Under the pieces are notes generated by a model. The model was given only the letters and a program-made list of their open reading frames with translations. It ran no database searches and was not told the DNA's origin. Of a stretch of DNA of 55,489 bases, positions 15,764 through 24,698 are shown in pieces; position 1 is the first letter of the stretch, and the number at the start of each line of letters is the position of its first letter. Made by a program: the position numbers and the translations under genes. Origin of the DNA: Bacteroidia bacterium (GTDB lineage: Bacteria; Bacteroidota; Bacteroidia; Cytophagales; Cyclobacteriaceae); the NCBI GenBank assembly GCA_030426345.1, contig JAUHYU010000023.1, positions 1 through 55,489 on the forward strand, in the 5' to 3' direction.

Positions 15764-18133
15764 ATGCTACGCTCTATTTCATTTGTTGTATTGCTTTGCT
15801 TATCCATCAGTTCAATGGCTCAGAATATCTCCTCCCTTACCGGCAAGGTAAGTACTGTGAGTGGCGAAGGCATTCCGGGAGCAACGGTTCATTTGCTCAA
15901 TACTCATTTTGGTAGTGCGACTGATCTGGACGGTAACTTTAGCATAGCCCAAATACCTACTGGAGACTACAGATTAGAGGTTTCTGCCATCGGATTTGCT
16001 GCCATAGAAAAACCAATAACTATTGACCAAGAAAATCAAACCTTAAATATGACCCTTGTCAAGGCGACCACTCAGCTGGACGCGATCGTCGTAACAGCCC
16101 AAAAAACCGAAGAGGAAGTGCAGAAAGTGCCTTTTGGTATGAGTGCCATACCTTCACGTCAAGTTTTAGAATACAGGATTTGGAATAGCAAGGATATCAC
16201 AGCCATCTCCCCAAACCTCTATTCGGCCGATCCGGGTGACGGTAGAAATGTGACTTCTATCCGTGGCATCGCGACCACTTCTTATGACCCTACAGTAGCC
16301 ACGTATATTGATGGCGTAAACCAATTTGGGCTCGATACTTATATTGCCCAGTTATCTGATATCGAAAGAATAGAAGTATTGAGAGGCCCACAGGGAACGC
16401 TATATGGTCGAAATGCCATGGGCGGCGTGATCAATATCATTACAAAACAACCAACCAATCATGCCTCCGGGTTTGGGGAAATCAATGTTGGCAGCCACGG
16501 CCAACAGCGATATAGTGCCGGTGTTCGATTGCCATTGGTCAGGAACAAACTTTTCCTAGGTCTGTCGGGAATGTACGACCGCACTGATGGTTTCTATACC
16601 AACGTATTTGACAACTCCCATTTTGATGAAAAAAATAGTGTGATGGGCAATTATTATTTAAAATATATTGCCTCTCCTTCTTGGGCGTTTATTGCGAATG
16701 TAAAGCACAATACAAATCACAACAACGGAACATTCCCTTTGGAAAGCAGTGTTGATGCAGCTTTTGCAAACCCATTTACAGTAAACCAAAATGCCACAGC
16801 CACCATGGTGGACAAAACATTCAATGCTTCTGTTGCTGCAAACTACGTTGGATTTACATTTAATTTCTCATCTCAAACAACCTATCAATCCAATTCGCGA
16901 TTGTACGATGCTCCGTTGGATGGGGATTTTTCACCAATCGATGGCGTAACTATTGTTAATGATTATGGTGGCAATTGGAATAAGGTGGATGTGGTCACTC
17001 AGGAATTTAAATTCACCTCGCCTGCAAATAACACTTCTCCTCTTCAATGGACTTTGGGTACTTATTTGTTTTACCAGCACAACCCAGTGAAACAAGGCAC
17101 TCACTTTGGTGATGATGCAGCCTACATCGATCCAGGCGCTATGCCTGGAAGTACTGTGCTCACAACAGCAACTGGCAAAGGCTCGGGCTTGGCATTTTTT
17201 GGCCAGGCCAATTATAAACTCAGTGACCGGTTGAGCCTGATCGCTGGCTTACGCTACGATTACGAACATAAGGAGCAGAGTGTATTGGGTGAGTTTTATG
17301 TGGATGGAAACTCTGACCCTGTCTTTGTAACAAGATCGGATACTTCGGCAACCGCAAACTTCAAAGCATTTTCGCCCAAGGCAGGGTTGGCATACCAAGC
17401 CAGTGAAAACAGCAATCTTTACGTCACTTATTCCCGTGGTTTTCGTGCCGGAGGTTTGACCGCCATCTCTCCGGATCCTTCTCAACCTCCGCTTTATGCC
17501 TACAAGCCGGAATTCAGCAATAATTTTGAGGCTGGTATAAAAAATATGTTTTTGGACAATCGGTTGAAATTAAACTTTGATGCATTCTATATAGAATCTA
17601 CCAATGTACAAGTGCCAACACTGATTTTGCCAGAAGGGTTTACCATTACCAAAAATGCGGGTGCATTGGATAGTTATGGTGTGGAATTGGAAACCTCGGC
17701 CACGGTAATTAAAAGCCTTCAGATCGATTATAATTTCGGTTATACCCACGCTACTTTCAAAACCCTTGATGTGCCAGAAGATGGTGGAGAAGTGGATTTA
17801 AGTGGCAATAGACAATTATTTTCACCAGAGTTCACATCCATGCTCGCTGCGCAATACAGCATTAATCTCTCGGCCTCGGGGCGTTATAAGTTTATTGTTC
17901 GTGGCGAGTGGCAAGCACTCGGAAGCCAGTTCTTTGACCTAGCCAACAATATCGAACAAAAGCCTTATAGCTTGTTAAATACGCGACTGGGATTTGCGGG
18001 TGATGGCTTCGAACTGATGTTTTGGGGTAGAAACCTGACGGATGAAAAATATATCTCTTATGCCTACGATTTTGGAGCGACCCACCTTGGAAACCCCAAG
18101 AACTGGGGCGTGACCCTTCGCAAGAATTTCTAA
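15764..18133 (+). CDS. TonB-dependent outer-membrane receptor
   Basis: 789 residues. Signal peptide MLRSISFVVLLCLSISSMAQ, then a CarboxypepD_reg-like domain (~22-110: LTGKVSTVSGEGIPGATVHLLNTHFGSATDLDGNF), a plug domain (~115-235, with IERIEVLRGPQGTLYGRNAMGGVINIITKQP) and a 22-stranded barrel ending in Phe (NWGVTLRKNF). It imports a ligand across the outer membrane using TonB energy. The architecture is closer to siderophore/vitamin receptors (~750-800 aa) than to SusC (~1000 aa), and no SusD gene lies beside it. The ligand is unknown. It ends at a strong palindromic terminator. Confidence 0.92.
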   Translation: MLRSISFVVLLCLSISSMAQNISSLTGKVSTVSGEGIPGATVHLLNTHFGSATDLDGNFSIAQIPTGDYRLEVSAIGFAAIEKPITIDQENQTLNMTLVKATTQLDAIVVTAQKTEEEVQKVPFGMSAIPSRQVLEYRIWNSKDITAISPNLYSADPGDGRNVTSIRGIATTSYDPTVATYIDGVNQFGLDTYIAQLSDIERIEVLRGPQGTLYGRNAMGGVINIITKQPTNHASGFGEINVGSHGQQRYSAGVRLPLVRNKLFLGLSGMYDRTDGFYTNVFDNSHFDEKNSVMGNYYLKYIASPSWAFIANVKHNTNHNNGTFPLESSVDAAFANPFTVNQNATATMVDKTFNASVAANYVGFTFNFSSQTTYQSNSRLYDAPLDGDFSPIDGVTIVNDYGGNWNKVDVVTQEFKFTSPANNTSPLQWTLGTYLFYQHNPVKQGTHFGDDAAYIDPGAMPGSTVLTTATGKGSGLAFFGQANYKLSDRLSLIAGLRYDYEHKEQSVLGEFYVDGNSDPVFVTRSDTSATANFKAFSPKAGLAYQASENSNLYVTYSRGFRAGGLTAISPDPSQPPLYAYKPEFSNNFEAGIKNMFLDNRLKLNFDAFYIESTNVQVPTLILPEGFTITKNAGALDSYGVELETSATVIKSLQIDYNFGYTHATFKTLDVPEDGGEVDLSGNRQLFSPEFTSMLAAQYSINLSASGRYKFIVRGEWQALGSQFFDLANNIEQKPYSLLNTRLGFAGDGFELMFWGRNLTDEKYISYAYDFGATHLGNPKNWGVTLRKNF

Positions 18134-18144
18134 ATTTTACCATC

Positions 18145-18182
18145 AAAAAGCCCTCAAAATCCATGGATTTTGAGGGCTTTTT
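18145..18182 (+). terminator. Perfect 38-bp palindromic terminator (double copy of dispersed repeat)
   Basis: Left arm AAAAAGCCCTCAAAATCCA (18145-18163) and its exact complement (18164-18182) meet with no loop, ending in TTTTT. It is 11 bp after the TonB receptor stop. The CATGGATTTT...GCTTTTT repeat is present here in both orientations sharing one CCATGG centre. It should terminate transcription in both directions. Confidence 0.8.
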
Positions 18183-18284
18183 GGGTCATTATCTTGAGGT
18201 AACTTATCAATAGTTATAAAATTATCTATATGATAGATTAAAAAACTTATTTAAGTTGTTGTCCAATAACAAGGTTCGAAGGTT

Positions 18285-18863
18285 TTGAGATTGGACAACT
18301 TTATCGACAGAACATTAAGTAGAATTAATCTTTATCACATTTTTTTTGTGGTAATTATTGTTGTTTTGTTTTCACTCGGTTTTGCAAAAAACCTAAATGA
18401 ACCCATAAAGCCTGAAGTATTAGAACAAATTAAAAATGATAATCCTTCAGATATTCATCTTTTGGAAAAAAACAGATTGCAAGTGCTGTTTATGAAGGAA
18501 AGGAGCTGGTTCTTTATCTTTACGGCATCATTGGTATTATCAATATTGATATGGATAAGTCTATCCAACCGTAAACGAAGCCGCAAATCATATACTGATT
18601 ATAAACATAATTTAACCGACAAGCTATCAAGAGGCATCAAGGAGCAACTTGATTTTCAAGAGCGTCTTCGCTTAAAATTTGTCAAGTTAACTACCAATGA
18701 TATTCTAGTTGCGGAAATGTTAGTAGATGGATTAAGCAGTAAGGATATTTCTTCAAAATTAAACATATCTCCTGCAAGTGTCAATACGGCTCGCTACAGA
18801 TTGCGAAAAAAAATGATGCTATCTGCAGACACTGATTTGCTTGACGCTTTAAGGCAAATTTGA
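18285..18863 (+). CDS. Membrane-anchored LuxR-type HTH regulator
   Basis: 192 residues. Two membrane segments (IFFVVIIVVLFSLGFA, ~19-34; WFFIFTASLVLSILIWISL, ~75-93) enclose a short periplasmic loop. The cytoplasmic part has a coil and a C-terminal GerE/LuxR HTH (LTTNDILVAEMLVDGLSSKDISSKLNISPASVNTARYRLRKKM). It probably relays an envelope signal to transcription, perhaps of the serine hydrolase gene that follows. A stop codon at 18267 and the lack of an upstream ATG mean translation begins at a TTG (18285, or 18291). Followed by a terminator-like hairpin before the next gene. Confidence 0.75.
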   Translation: MRLDNFIDRTLSRINLYHIFFVVIIVVLFSLGFAKNLNEPIKPEVLEQIKNDNPSDIHLLEKNRLQVLFMKERSWFFIFTASLVLSILIWISLSNRKRSRKSYTDYKHNLTDKLSRGIKEQLDFQERLRLKFVKLTTNDILVAEMLVDGLSSKDISSKLNISPASVNTARYRLRKKMMLSADTDLLDALRQI

Positions 18864-18896
18864 ATCTGTCTATTCAAAGTCTATATGGAGTTTTTG

Positions 18897-18924
18897 GGGC
18901 ACCCAATTTGGGTGTTCATTTTTG
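18897..18924 (+). terminator. Terminator-like hairpin between LuxR-type regulator and serine hydrolase
   Basis: GGGCACCC/GGGTGTTC stem (two G-U pairs) with loop AATTT and a following T-rich run. It lies 33 bp past the regulator stop and just before the hydrolase start, so it could terminate or attenuate. Confidence 0.55.
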
Positions 18925-18943
18925 TATAATAAACAACAATATT

Positions 18944-20248
18944 ATGCGACGACTATTCCTTGTTCCCATTTTCTTTATTGGTTTGATAAGTTCCTATGCT
19001 CAGGAATGGACCAAAAAAATTGATTCTGTACTGACAATTGTCTCTCAAGACGAGCTGTTCCATGGGCAGGTCCTAATAGCCGAGAATGGAAATATTACCT
19101 TTCACAATGCCTATGGAAATAATGAAGACAATCATAAAATCACTGAGGAAACCCCTATGGCAATAACCTCTGTAAGCAAAACTTTTACAGCACTTTCTAT
19201 TTTGATCTTGGAGAATCGAGGACTTCTGAAACTGGGCAATAGATTAACAGAATACTTTCCCGAACTTCCTTATAAAGATGTAAGCATAAAAAGCCTTTTG
19301 ACTATGACAAGCGGGTTACCCAGGTTTCAGTCGACAATTGAGGAATATGGCGACAGCTCAAAAGTTTACACCACTGATCAAATCATAAAACTGGTTGCCA
19401 AACATAAACCAAAGTCAATTTTACAAAGAGAAGTGTTTGCATATAATAATGACAATTACGTGCTGCTTGCAGCCATAATAGAAAAGGTTTCAGGGATGCC
19501 TTATGCGGCCTTTGTTAGAAACAATATTTTTGGACCGCTTAACATGATTCATAGTTATGTTTATAACCCAGCACAAGCAATTGACGGAAAACCGTTGTCG
19601 GCAAATGTGGGTCCGACTTTGGGTGATGGTCATATATTTTCTACAGCTCATGATTTGTACTTGTTTGATCAAGCTTTATATACCGATCAACTGCTTTCTC
19701 AAGATATACTAAAAAAGTCTTTTGAGTTTACCCAATTAAGCGATGGCACTTTGAGCAATTATGGTTTTGCATGGAGATTGCATAAAAATGACGACGTAAA
19801 TGAGGCCTACGTGGTAGGGGATGGAGAACATACCAGAGCAAGCGTACAACGGTATATGAATACCAGAAAAACATTTATTTATCTTCACAATATTTCAGGT
19901 TCCAATTGGAAAGGCGTTTATGGCGCTGTAAGGAATATTTGGGAAGGAAAGCCTTTTGAAGTTCCAAAAAAGCGTATCATTTACCCTATAGAAACTAATC
20001 TATACAAGAAATATGTGGGTACATATCTTTCTGAGGTATTTGGTTTATTGCACATTACTGAAAAAAACAACAAGCTTTATCTTAGACCTGATCCTGTTCC
20101 GGGAAATGAAGAATTGGTACCATCTTCAGAAACTACATTTTACTTTGCTGAACAGGCATTGGAATGGGAATTTTTTCTGGACGAAAATGGAAATGTTAAA
20201 GGTTTAGGATTAAGGGGGAAACCAGAAACTATTGGACCTAAGCAATAG
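18944..20248 (+). CDS. Secreted serine hydrolase, beta-lactamase/class C PBP-like family
   Basis: The likely start is 18944, giving the Sec signal MRRLFLVPIFFIGLISSYAQ; the longer frame from 18860 lacks sense as a leader. The body has the SxxK nucleophile in AITSVSKTFTALSILILENRG, a YxN-type motif in FAYNNDNYVLLAAIIEKVSG and a C-terminal lipocalin-like beta region (YKKYVGTYLSEVFGLLHITEKNNKLYL). The family covers esterases, D-aminopeptidases and penicillin-binding enzymes, so true beta-lactamase activity should not be assumed. It sits directly after the LuxR-type regulator. Confidence 0.85.
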   Translation: MRRLFLVPIFFIGLISSYAQEWTKKIDSVLTIVSQDELFHGQVLIAENGNITFHNAYGNNEDNHKITEETPMAITSVSKTFTALSILILENRGLLKLGNRLTEYFPELPYKDVSIKSLLTMTSGLPRFQSTIEEYGDSSKVYTTDQIIKLVAKHKPKSILQREVFAYNNDNYVLLAAIIEKVSGMPYAAFVRNNIFGPLNMIHSYVYNPAQAIDGKPLSANVGPTLGDGHIFSTAHDLYLFDQALYTDQLLSQDILKKSFEFTQLSDGTLSNYGFAWRLHKNDDVNEAYVVGDGEHTRASVQRYMNTRKTFIYLHNISGSNWKGVYGAVRNIWEGKPFEVPKKRIIYPIETNLYKKYVGTYLSEVFGLLHITEKNNKLYLRPDPVPGNEELVPSSETTFYFAEQALEWEFFLDENGNVKGLGLRGKPETIGPKQ

Positions 20249-20290
20249 AGAAGCCAATATTCGTAAAATTGTAGCTGTCATTATCTATTT

Positions 20291-20316
20291 ATATCCATGG
20301 GTTTTGAAGGCTTTTT
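20291..20316 (+). repeat. Dispersed CATGGATTTT...GCTTTTT repeat, copy 6
   Basis: ATATCCATGGGTTTTGAAG followed by GCTTTTT, ~43 bp after the serine hydrolase stop. Core GGG instead of GGA. Confidence 0.6.
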
Positions 20317-20357
20317 AGCTTCACTAAGCTCGATCTAGAAAAGGGACTTCAGAATAT

Positions 20358-20365
20358 TATCTTTG
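20358..20365 (+). promoter_or_regulatory. Candidate -7 promoter element for the 20.4 kb secreted protein
   Basis: TATCTTTG is an exact TAnnTTTG match, 53 bp before the ATG at 20419. No convincing TTG -33 partner was seen. Confidence 0.35.
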
Positions 20366-20418
20366 AAATTTTAGAAAGATAACTCTGGTTATTAGCTTTA
20401 TGGAAACAATTAAAAACC

Positions 20419-22671
20419 ATGATGCCCTACAACAACTCATCCAATCCTACTAAAAAAAAATTTCTAACTTTCTGTTTCATGGGTTTTTGTGCCTTTTTGC
20501 ATGCTCAAGACCTACCAACATCACTGCCCGAAATCAAATATCACTTGGCATCACCTGATTGGCAACCCCTCAATACACTGAAAGAAAATTACCTCGATGC
20601 TGTGGAAGGAATGGCCAGGGTGGCCAGCACTTTTCAAAATGAAACAGGAGCGATTATCGACCCGTATCTACATCGCGAACATCAATATTCCACACCATAT
20701 TATGCATTTGCCATTGGCACTCTGGTCTCTGCAGACAAAGCAAAAGATTTACTTCCTTCGGGAATTCTGGCGATGGAAAAAGCACTCACCGATTTTTCTT
20801 ACGGAATAGACAGCATCCCCGACAAGCATGGGGAATTCTACATCGCTGCATTGGCCGGTGCGATGGAGTTGTATCAAGGCCATGTCCTTCCCGACAAGTA
20901 TAAAGAATGGAGGAGAAAGATGGCTACACCACTAGATCAAGTTTGGGGTGGACCAGCTGGTCGGCTTAACAACTGGCGCACTTATGCCATGAAAGGAGAA
21001 TGGGTTAGGGCAAGTCATGGGTTTATTGATAAGAAAGAAGCCGTTGATTTTATAGAAGATAATTGGAAAAATGCCACACAATATCAGCGAATCGGCCTGA
21101 CAAAATGGAGCTTGTACGAAGATTGGAGCAGCGATCCCCAATCACTTGCTGTGGAATCTGTCGGCAGGGGAAACCTAACTGCCCTCGCAGTGAGCGGCTA
21201 TGATGGTCCGTCTGCAAATCAACTAAAGGAGATTGTCCGCAAAGGAGGAAAGACTTCTATGCTGTTGATGAGCCCAACAGGACAATGTCCTCCAAATGGC
21301 CGCACCGATGACCATGTTTTCAATGATATTCTTTATCAACTAATATTTGAAGTGTTGGCAGAAGATGCCATTCAGCAGCGCAATCCTTACCTTGCCGGGC
21401 AATATCGCCGTTCTGCAGCATTAGCTTTTAAAAGCATCGACAGGTGGAAGCGCACAGATGGGAAATGGAAGGCTTCATATTCCATTACTAAAAACCATTA
21501 TGACATGGGTGACCGAATCGGCTATCAGCCGGCGAGCCAATGGGGTAATTACAGTGGTGCGATGATGTATCATCTGGCCGAAGCATATTTATCCCATAAA
21601 ACAAATATTAGGGAAGTACCATCTCCGGTGGAAATTGGTGGATATGCCATTCAAACGAGAGACCGATTTTCCACGCTCACTGCCAATGCCGGAGGCATGC
21701 AGATAATGATCAACCTCCGCGGAGCCTCTGTTCCGAAATATGGTGATTACTGGACACCCCTGGGTGGCGTTCGTTTTTCAAAAATCAATTGGGATGACCG
21801 ACTTGGGCCATCAGACGGCATTCGAATGAATGCAGCTAACGATCCTTCGCTAAAAGCCATTGGAAATCCATCGGATGATGTCTATCCACAAACAGGATTG
21901 ACCTTTGGTCCGACCTGGATGTACGAGGGCAAATGGGTGCGCATTGCAGACTTGGCCAACCACTATCAGGGTACAGTGACTACAGAATTTGTGCATCCTC
22001 TGTTGGTGAAGTTTAGCGTAGACTATAATTACATTGATGGATTTGGTGGACCAAATTTCCGACAAGAATTCATCATTACGCCAGATGGAGTGATGACTTA
22101 TCTCACCAGCCCACAGAATATTCCGTTTGGTGTCACTGTTCCGTTGCTCTCTGAAGATGGCCGGCCCCTGCAAACTGAAGTTGGCAATGGGATGGCAAGT
22201 ACAGGATATCCTGATGGAGGTGATACGCAAAATTTTATTGGTTTGAATCAAGATGTAAAAGTCAGTCAGGATGGCGCCGGAATTAAAAGTACCTATGGCA
22301 CTTTGCTCCCTGTTAAGTTTCAATCTACGGAAAGCCAAAAAGCCGTTTTTATCTATCCAAAATCCATGAAAGATGCTAGCCCCGAAAAAGTTAAAGAGAG
22401 TTTTGTATTGACAGACCATGGATTTTCATCCCTTTTGGGAAAGGTAGAAGGGACCATCTACATAGGAAATAAGACAGCTGGGGGATTTGGCAATGCATTG
22501 GACATGAATGAAGACGGAACACCTGAACTTACTTTTAACGTCCCTTGCGGATTTATCATCCAACACGTCAATGGAAAAATCTCCGCCGTAGAAACAGATA
22601 CTGAAGTGACTCTATCGCTGCATGGAAATCCAGTCCATTTAAATGCTTATGAGCCATTAGAGATTCGTTAA
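20419..22671 (+). CDS. Large secreted protein, possible alpha/alpha-toroid carbohydrate-active enzyme
   Basis: 750 residues. Signal peptide ends at FLHAQ (~30). The N-terminal ~400 residues are helical, with repeated patterns (HGEFYIAALAGAMELYQGH; GQCPPNGRTDDHVFNDILYQLIFEVLA; PASQWGNYSGAMMYHLAEAYLSHK) resembling the (alpha/alpha) toroids of polysaccharide lyases and GH88/105-type hydrolases. The C-terminal ~350 residues look beta-rich, as in lyase C-terminal sandwiches. I do not recognise the family; an activity on polysaccharide is inference from layout and from the nearby isomerase and TonB receptor. The signal-peptide codons contain a near copy of the dispersed repeat (20475-20498). Confidence 0.75.
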   Translation: MMPYNNSSNPTKKKFLTFCFMGFCAFLHAQDLPTSLPEIKYHLASPDWQPLNTLKENYLDAVEGMARVASTFQNETGAIIDPYLHREHQYSTPYYAFAIGTLVSADKAKDLLPSGILAMEKALTDFSYGIDSIPDKHGEFYIAALAGAMELYQGHVLPDKYKEWRRKMATPLDQVWGGPAGRLNNWRTYAMKGEWVRASHGFIDKKEAVDFIEDNWKNATQYQRIGLTKWSLYEDWSSDPQSLAVESVGRGNLTALAVSGYDGPSANQLKEIVRKGGKTSMLLMSPTGQCPPNGRTDDHVFNDILYQLIFEVLAEDAIQQRNPYLAGQYRRSAALAFKSIDRWKRTDGKWKASYSITKNHYDMGDRIGYQPASQWGNYSGAMMYHLAEAYLSHKTNIREVPSPVEIGGYAIQTRDRFSTLTANAGGMQIMINLRGASVPKYGDYWTPLGGVRFSKINWDDRLGPSDGIRMNAANDPSLKAIGNPSDDVYPQTGLTFGPTWMYEGKWVRIADLANHYQGTVTTEFVHPLLVKFSVDYNYIDGFGGPNFRQEFIITPDGVMTYLTSPQNIPFGVTVPLLSEDGRPLQTEVGNGMASTGYPDGGDTQNFIGLNQDVKVSQDGAGIKSTYGTLLPVKFQSTESQKAVFIYPKSMKDASPEKVKESFVLTDHGFSSLLGKVEGTIYIGNKTAGGFGNALDMNEDGTPELTFNVPCGFIIQHVNGKISAVETDTEVTLSLHGNPVHLNAYEPLEIR

Positions 22672-22713
22672 GAGTATTTTATTAGAAAAGTAAATTTTTG
22701 CTACAAATTTATA

Positions 22714-24171
22714 ATGAATCCAAAAAACAGAATAGAACTGAAAAATGTATCGATCGCTGTTGGGCCAACCATTGTCCTAAAAGACATCAATTGGACAGTC
22801 AAAGCGAATGAGCATTGGGTAGTTACGGGAAATTGCGGCACAGGAAAAACAGTTCTAGCAGAAGCCCTCGGACAAAAGCATCGAGTAGCATCCGGAACAC
22901 TTGCTTTCCCATTTTTAGGAGAGGATGGTTCATATACCGTTCTAAGGGAAGGCATCCAAATGATTTCATTCATGGATACTACCAAACTTTTCCGAAGTGT
23001 AAATGCAATGCACTACTATCAACAGCGATTCAATGCCTTTGATTCAGACGGACACTTGACTGTCCGTCAATATTTAGAAGATGGAGGATTTGATATAGAC
23101 CAACATCATGAGATATTGGCAACCATCGGAATCGAGGATTTATTGGATTTGGAAAGGATAAAGCTTTCGAGTGGTCAAACCCGTAAAATGATGCTCGCCA
23201 AAGTGATGCTTCACCGGCCAAAAATCCTGATCATGGATAATCCATACATTGGACTCGATCATGGAAGCCGAAAAGTCCTGAATGATCTTTTGGATGATCT
23301 AGTGGCTCAGACAGATATGACACTAATATTATCCGGGCATCATCTCAAACTACCATCTTGCATATCACATCGGCTTCATATCCATGAAACAGGAATTTTC
23401 GAAAAAGATAAACTAGAAGACTTTCATCCAACACCATCTCCAAAAAACATTAACAAAAAGGCCCTAAAATCCATAAAAACACATTTTAAGAATAACATCC
23501 CTTCAGAAAAATTTACAGATATAATACGGTTTGCGAATGTAAGTATCAGATATGGTGACAAGCAAATATTAAAAAATATAACCTGGAAAGTAAAATCAGG
23601 TGAAAAATGGGCAGTTATCGGCCAGAACGGTTCCGGCAAATCAACTTTGTTGAGTTTAATCTATGCTGACAACCCACAAGCCTATGCTAACGAAATTTAT
23701 TTGTTTGACAAAAGGAGGGGACAGGGAGAGAGTATTTGGGAGGTTAAGAGAAGAATTGGTTTTACGTCGCCTGAATTACATGCTTATTTCCGTGAAAACC
23801 TTACCGCAAAGGAAGCTGTCCTTACCGGCCTGACCGATACATTCATTGTTCTAAAAAACCCTTCAGACCATCATTTGAACTTGACAAAATCGTTGTTTGA
23901 ATATTTTGGAATAGAAGCAGAATTAGATACAAAATTCAGCCAATTGTCAACCGGAATTCAGCGATTACTGCTGTTCATGCGAGCATTGGTCAAAGCAGCC
24001 CCCGTACTTTTATTGGATGAGCCGTTTCAGGGAATGGATGCCAAATTGGTCTTTCGCTGCAAATATTTAATCGGAAATATTCTGAACGGAAACCATACAC
24101 TACTTTTTATATCACATTTTGTAGACGAAATCCCTAAAAGCGTAAGACACGAACTTGCTTTAAAAAGTTGA
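22714..24171 (+). CDS. Double ABC ATPase, ModF/PhrA-like
   Basis: 485 residues with two ABC nucleotide-binding domains and no membrane segment. Domain 1: Walker A GNCGTGKT (~45-52), signature LSSGQTRKM, Walker B ILIMDNP. Domain 2: Walker A GQNGSGKST (~307-315), signature LSTGIQRLL, Walker B VLLLDEP. This tandem arrangement without a transporter partner matches ModF (PhrA), whose role is unclear but has been linked to molybdate loci. Domain 1 has Asn in place of the catalytic Glu after Walker B (DNP), so it may be inactive. No molybdate genes lie nearby. The linker encodes a copy of the dispersed repeat (23455-23479). Confidence 0.85.
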   Translation: MNPKNRIELKNVSIAVGPTIVLKDINWTVKANEHWVVTGNCGTGKTVLAEALGQKHRVASGTLAFPFLGEDGSYTVLREGIQMISFMDTTKLFRSVNAMHYYQQRFNAFDSDGHLTVRQYLEDGGFDIDQHHEILATIGIEDLLDLERIKLSSGQTRKMMLAKVMLHRPKILIMDNPYIGLDHGSRKVLNDLLDDLVAQTDMTLILSGHHLKLPSCISHRLHIHETGIFEKDKLEDFHPTPSPKNINKKALKSIKTHFKNNIPSEKFTDIIRFANVSIRYGDKQILKNITWKVKSGEKWAVIGQNGSGKSTLLSLIYADNPQAYANEIYLFDKRRGQGESIWEVKRRIGFTSPELHAYFRENLTAKEAVLTGLTDTFIVLKNPSDHHLNLTKSLFEYFGIEAELDTKFSQLSTGIQRLLLFMRALVKAAPVLLLDEPFQGMDAKLVFRCKYLIGNILNGNHTLLFISHFVDEIPKSVRHELALKS

Positions 24172-24287
24172 TTTTTGGTACAGGAATTAAGTTTTAAGCA
24201 AAAAAGAAATTCCTCAATAATACGTGTTAAAATAATTGTGGCTACTTTTATGCATATCAACAACACAAATTATTCAATTTCTATTTG

Positions 24288-24698
24288 ATGGATTCACTTT
24301 ACCCTGAAAAACTTAGTCACATCAATGACCTAATTCAACTATCTAAAATAGATGGCGCTGAATCACACATGGAATTAAATTTTATTAATTCAATTGCTGC
24401 CAGATTGGGTATAGAAAAATCGGATGTAGAAAAAATCAAAGACAAAAAACTAGATATCCCTTTTTCCCCTCCAAAAAAAGAATCGCAGATCATTGAGCAA
24501 TTTCATCGGTTGATCCTATTGATTGGAATTGATAAATCCATTTATAAAGAGGAGGTTTCATTTTGTGTAGAATTAGGTGTTCGCATGGGCTTAAACTACA
24601 ATGCCATCACCGAAGCACTTCGTAAAACAGTACGAAACCCGGCTTACATCATGCACCTTGATGAAATGGAATCTATTTTTAGAAAGTATTCAAACTAG
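24288..24698 (+). CDS. TerB-like small cytoplasmic protein
   Basis: 136 residues from the ATG at 24288. HINDLIQLSKIDGAESHMELNFINSIAARLGIEKSDVEKI has the acidic helix pair of TerB/DjlA-N-like domains, in which DG(x)...E positions may bind metal. The second half repeats a similar layout (RLILLIGIDKSIYKEEVSFCVELGVRMGL). Function in this family is unknown; the tellurite-resistance label comes from distant relatives. Its 3' end overlaps the convergent COX3-like gene by 4 bp. Confidence 0.6.
   Translation: MDSLYPEKLSHINDLIQLSKIDGAESHMELNFINSIAARLGIEKSDVEKIKDKKLDIPFSPPKKESQIIEQFHRLILLIGIDKSIYKEEVSFCVELGVRMGLNYNAITEALRKTVRNPAYIMHLDEMESIFRKYSN

Noticed and set aside
15764-18133. Possible SusC of a SusCD pair
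   Set aside because: At 789 residues it is shorter than SusC and no SusD-like lipoprotein gene follows.
22420-22445. CATGGATTTTC sequence within the 20.4 kb gene
   Set aside because: The GCTTTTT half is absent and the bases encode an ordinary protein stretch; likely chance.
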